NCBI GenBank assembly: GCA_018669795.1
Contig: JABHSQ010000005.1
Location: forward strand, 62,001-126,000
Length of the DNA: 64,000 nt
Source of the DNA: Flavobacteriaceae bacterium
Lineage (GTDB): Bacteria; Bacteroidota; Bacteroidia; Flavobacteriales; Flavobacteriaceae
Direction of reading: 5' to 3'
Shown: piece by piece, positions 61,575 to 64,000 of the stretch
How positions within the stretch are numbered: position 1 is the stretch's first letter
How the letters are laid out: each line of letters starts with the position of its first letter
Position numbers and translations under genes: made by a program
The notes under the pieces: model-generated
Databases searched by the model: none
What the model was told of the DNA's origin: nothing
The model's input: the letters and a program-made list of their open reading frames with translations, nothing else

Positions 61575-62807
61575 TTAAGTCATTATGTTATAGTAACGTT
61601 GTAACAATGTAGGGTGAGAGTAATGAGCAAAAACATATGCTGGGTGTGGAGTAAGATTACTTAAACTATTTTTAGATAATTTTTTTAATCCAGAGATTAA
61701 TGGAGCTGCTTTAAAAGTATTTTTCGCATAATTATCAGCTTGATATTCAAATTTTCTTGAAATAAAATTCATAAGCAATCCGGTAAGTTCAGAAATTGGA
61801 CTATATAAAATTCCAAATGCTATTAATCCAATATGAAATGACGGAATAGTTACATTTAGTGCTTCAGATAATATAGGACTTCCTACAAACAAAGATAACA
61901 ACCAAAAAGTGAATCCCATTGTCAGAATACTTGCGATTAGATTAAAAACAATATGTTTTCTTTTATAATGTCCTACTTCATGAGCGAGTACTGCTACAAT
62001 TTCATCTTCTTCCAAATCATTGATTAAAGTGTCATAAAGCGTTACTCTTTTTTCACTTCCAAAACCTGAAAAATAAGCATTTGCTTTTGTGCTTCTTTTA
62101 GAGCCATCTATCACAAATATCTTATCCAACGTGAAACCAACTTGTTGAGCATAATTTTCAATTTTTGTTTTTAATGTTCCTTCCTCAAGAGGTGTTTGTT
62201 TATTAAAAAGTGGTACAATTAACCTTGCATAAAACATATTCATAAAAAAAGCAAACGCAGCGACCATTCCCCAAGCATATAACCAGAAATTACTTCCAGT
62301 AGATTCATAAAACCAAATAATAATTGAAAGGATTAAACCTCCTAATAGTGAAGATATCAGCCATCCTTTAGCTTTATCCAGAAAAAATGTTTTTATAGTA
62401 GTTTTATTAAATTCAAATCTTTCTTCGATCACAAAAGTGTGAAAATAACTAAATGGGGTGCTTAAAATATCACTTGTAAGCATAATACTTCCAAAAAATA
62501 TAAGTGCAACAATAATATTGTTATCTGAAAAAGTGCGTGCCCATTTATCTACAAAAGCAAAGCCATCTAAAAAGAAAAAAGCCAAAGTAGCAACTAAGGA
62601 TACTAATGAAGTGATCGAACCAAACCGAGCATTAACTTTTTTATAAGCCTGTGATTTTTGATATTCTTTATGATCATAGACATCCTTTAATTCAACTGGA
62701 ATGAGATCGTTATAATGACTGGAATTTAAAGTATCTAAGATTTTATCAATAATGAAACTTAGTATCAATATAGCTATGATAATATAAAATAGGGTAGTGG
62801 CTGTCAT
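61575..62807 (-). CDS. M48 family membrane metalloprotease (Ste24-like)
   Basis: The protein of 410 residues has several membrane helices, the zinc motif ALHEVGHYKRKH-like VAVLAHEVGHYKRKH near 271-285, and the distal Glu in KFEYQADNYAKNTF near 345-358. These are the marks of the CAAX prenyl protease 1/Ste24 family. N-terminal helices (4-20, 55-80 and 95-115) and the extracytoplasmic segments follow the family pattern. In bacteria these enzymes help clear damaged membrane proteins. There is no close operon partner. Confidence 0.9.
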   Translation of the reverse strand: MTATTLFYIIIAILILSFIIDKILDTLNSSHYNDLIPVELKDVYDHKEYQKSQAYKKVNARFGSITSLVSLVATLAFFFLDGFAFVDKWARTFSDNNIIVALIFFGSIMLTSDILSTPFSYFHTFVIEERFEFNKTTIKTFFLDKAKGWLISSLLGGLILSIIIWFYESTGSNFWLYAWGMVAAFAFFMNMFYARLIVPLFNKQTPLEEGTLKTKIENYAQQVGFTLDKIFVIDGSKRSTKANAYFSGFGSEKRVTLYDTLINDLEEDEIVAVLAHEVGHYKRKHIVFNLIASILTMGFTFWLLSLFVGSPILSEALNVTIPSFHIGLIAFGILYSPISELTGLLMNFISRKFEYQADNYAKNTFKAAPLISGLKKLSKNSLSNLTPHPAYVFAHYSHPTLLQRYYNIMT

Positions 62808-62854
62808 TTTATTTTTCTATTTTTTAAAAGTGTAAATTGAGTTTAATAGGTTCT

Positions 62855-63655
62855 TTAATTAAAATTTCGTTGTTTTTTTACTTCAAATAAAAGAATTCCA
62901 GCTGCCACAGAAACGTTCATGGAATCAATTTCACCTTGCATAGGGATGTGTATGTTTTTTTTACTTTCATCTCTCCATTGACTCGATAATCCAGTAGATT
63001 CTGTTCCAACAACTATCGCAGTGCTTTCTTTGAAATTACATGTATAATAAACATCGGATTCTTGTAAAATCGCACTGTAAATGGAAATATTTTTATTTTT
63101 TAAAAATGTGATGATCTCTGAAGTATTCCCTAGGGCTATCGTATTGGTAAAAACACATCCAATACTACTTCTAATTATATTTGGATTGTATAAATCTGTT
63201 TTTGGATTTGCAATGATTACGGCATCTACATTTGCAGCATCAGCAGTTCTTAATATTGCACCAATATTACCAGGTTTTTCTGGAGCTTCAGCAACTAAAA
63301 TCAATTGATTGTGATCTTTTAACTTTAAATTGCTTAAAGCTAAATCTTTAGATTCAGAAATTGCAATGATTCCTTCTGTAGAAGTTCTATAAGCAATTTT
63401 TTTATAGACCTCAATAGAGATTTTAATAAGATTATTAACGTCTGTATTTAAGAAGTTTGATACGTCGTTTTCTGAAATGATATCAGAACAAAAAAGCAAG
63501 GTATTGATTTTGTAACCACCCTTTAAAGCTAATTTTATTTCGCGTTTTCCCTCAATAATAAATAAGCTGCTTTTCTTTCGCTCCTTTGCTTTCTCTTGAA
63601 GCAGCAATACTTTTTTTATAAGTGGGTTTTGAAAGCTTGAAATGTTTTTTAACAT
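62855..63655 (-). CDS. SpoU/TrmH family RNA 2'-O-methyltransferase
   Basis: The protein of 266 residues has an N-terminal substrate-binding region (SSFQNPLIKKVLLLQEKAKERKKSSLFIIEGKREIKLAL, about 5-43). A SPOUT knot domain follows with LVAEAPEKPGNIGAILRTADAANVDAVII near 137-165 (motif 1), AIVVGTESTGLSSQW near 213-227 (motif 2) and IHIPMQGEIDSMNVSVAAGILLFEV near 235-259 (motif 3). These are all three SpoU motifs. It methylates rRNA or tRNA ribose. The position is not known. The following DNA to the end of the window has no gene. Confidence 0.9.
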   Translation of the reverse strand: MLKNISSFQNPLIKKVLLLQEKAKERKKSSLFIIEGKREIKLALKGGYKINTLLFCSDIISENDVSNFLNTDVNNLIKISIEVYKKIAYRTSTEGIIAISESKDLALSNLKLKDHNQLILVAEAPEKPGNIGAILRTADAANVDAVIIANPKTDLYNPNIIRSSIGCVFTNTIALGNTSEIITFLKNKNISIYSAILQESDVYYTCNFKESTAIVVGTESTGLSSQWRDESKKNIHIPMQGEIDSMNVSVAAGILLFEVKKQRNFN

Positions 63656-64000
63656 AACACAAATATAACCTTTTTAGAGATTGACTAAGTCTTATTAAAT
63701 GGAGAGAATTTATACATTCTTAAGTCTGTAAATTATTGCGATAAAAAATAAGAATTACGATATATAAATTTTTAGACAGGAGTAAAGTGATTTAAAAAAG
63801 GCAATTGGATACTGGAATTACCTCTTTTAGTATTCAAAGTTAAACACAGGAATATATTTTATAACAAATTGATACTGGAGGAAATTCAAGAATAAAGAAA
63901 GTGTTTAAGAATTAATTTGTATTTTTTTGCTTGATAATTTTTGTGCTTTTCCCCACTTTTATTTCTCTATTCAAAAATAAAATTTCAAAACCTATTAAAA
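63656..64000. other. Terminal 345-bp region without genes
   Basis: No coding frame, hairpin or repeat stands out. The two segments TTGGATACTGGAATTACC (63806 region) and TTGATACTGGAGGAAATTC (63870 region) share a TGGATACTGGA-like core but are too short to call a repeat. Confidence 0.4.

Noticed and set aside
1-64000. tRNA, rRNA, CRISPR arrays, insertion sequences, phage genes
   Set aside because: I found no cloverleaf with a CCA-type end, no regular direct repeat/spacer array, no transposase or phage structural gene. Weak chance matches were not reported.

Overview
The window is AT-rich DNA from a Bacteroidetes chromosome, almost certainly a member of the Flavobacteriaceae. The supporting signs are near-ubiquitous A/T third positions, TAnnTTTG promoter boxes close upstream of several genes, a type IX secretion C-terminal tag on a secreted esterase, and lineage-typical genes (DUF349, DUF5606, OstA-like, RluF, DUF368). 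No rRNA, tRNA, CRISPR array, insertion sequence or recombinase gene was found.

Positions 1-22,100 form an accessory region made of mostly single, unrelated genes, nearly all on the minus strand: DUF3050, PhzF-like, MarC, HdeD-like, P1 peptidase, DUF1648, DUF805, SOUL, metallophosphoesterase, glutamate decarboxylase, methyltransferase, GNAT, diaminopropionate ammonia-lyase, a T9SS-tagged esterase and a GT32 glycosyltransferase. Several genes here are decayed: the C-terminal half of a beta-carbonic anhydrase behind a thioredoxin-like signal-peptide relic, a DUF6790-like membrane gene with a stop and an 8-T frameshift, and a VOC/glyoxalase N-terminus joined to an N-terminally truncated NTR-like gene. 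From about 9.1 to 22.1 kb the genes are separated by at least six (seven or eight counting weak ones) related repeats of 75-220 bp. Their ends look alike (on the minus strand, nnnYAACAnCGTnTATAA at one end and nACGTTnnnC at the other), all lie in one orientation, and the stop codons of the preceding genes sit in or beside the first box. This is the architecture of a gene-cassette array with attC-like sites, although the sequences do not match the classical integron consensus and no integrase is present. It is the most unusual thing in the window. Embedded in it is a coherent metal-linked module at 13.4-17.7 kb: ABC ATPase, two DUF3526 permeases and MerC in one operon, divergent from a Fur-family regulator, with two TGCAAC-N3-GTTGC palindromes between them.

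Positions 22,173-25,516 hold a three-gene operon for a GH109-family glycosidase/oxidoreductase, a GHMP sugar kinase and a sugar nucleotidyltransferase, which together suggest scavenging of N-acetylgalactosamine or a similar sugar. Housekeeping genes follow: fhs, sucC, rluF, uvrB, a YejK-like nucleoid protein, a pRiA4b ORF-3-like protein, ctaA, GNAT, a CCA-adding-type nucleotidyltransferase and sua5/tsaC, plus a decayed second copy of the sua5 start.

Positions 37,368-44,472 encode surface polysaccharide or LPS assembly: two GT2 enzymes, a Kdo/WaaP-like kinase, UDP-galactopyranose mutase next to a galactofuranosyltransferase-like enzyme, and a GT9-GT2 fusion. From 44,535 to the end the genes are core functions: dapD, ruvX-def-DUF5606-mazG, a large DUF349 protein, aroE with two tandem DUF368 (polyprenyl-phosphate translocase family) genes, a TPR protein, a class III aminotransferase, an OstA-like protein, purA-fur-rsh, an M48 Ste24-type protease and a SpoU-type RNA methyltransferase.
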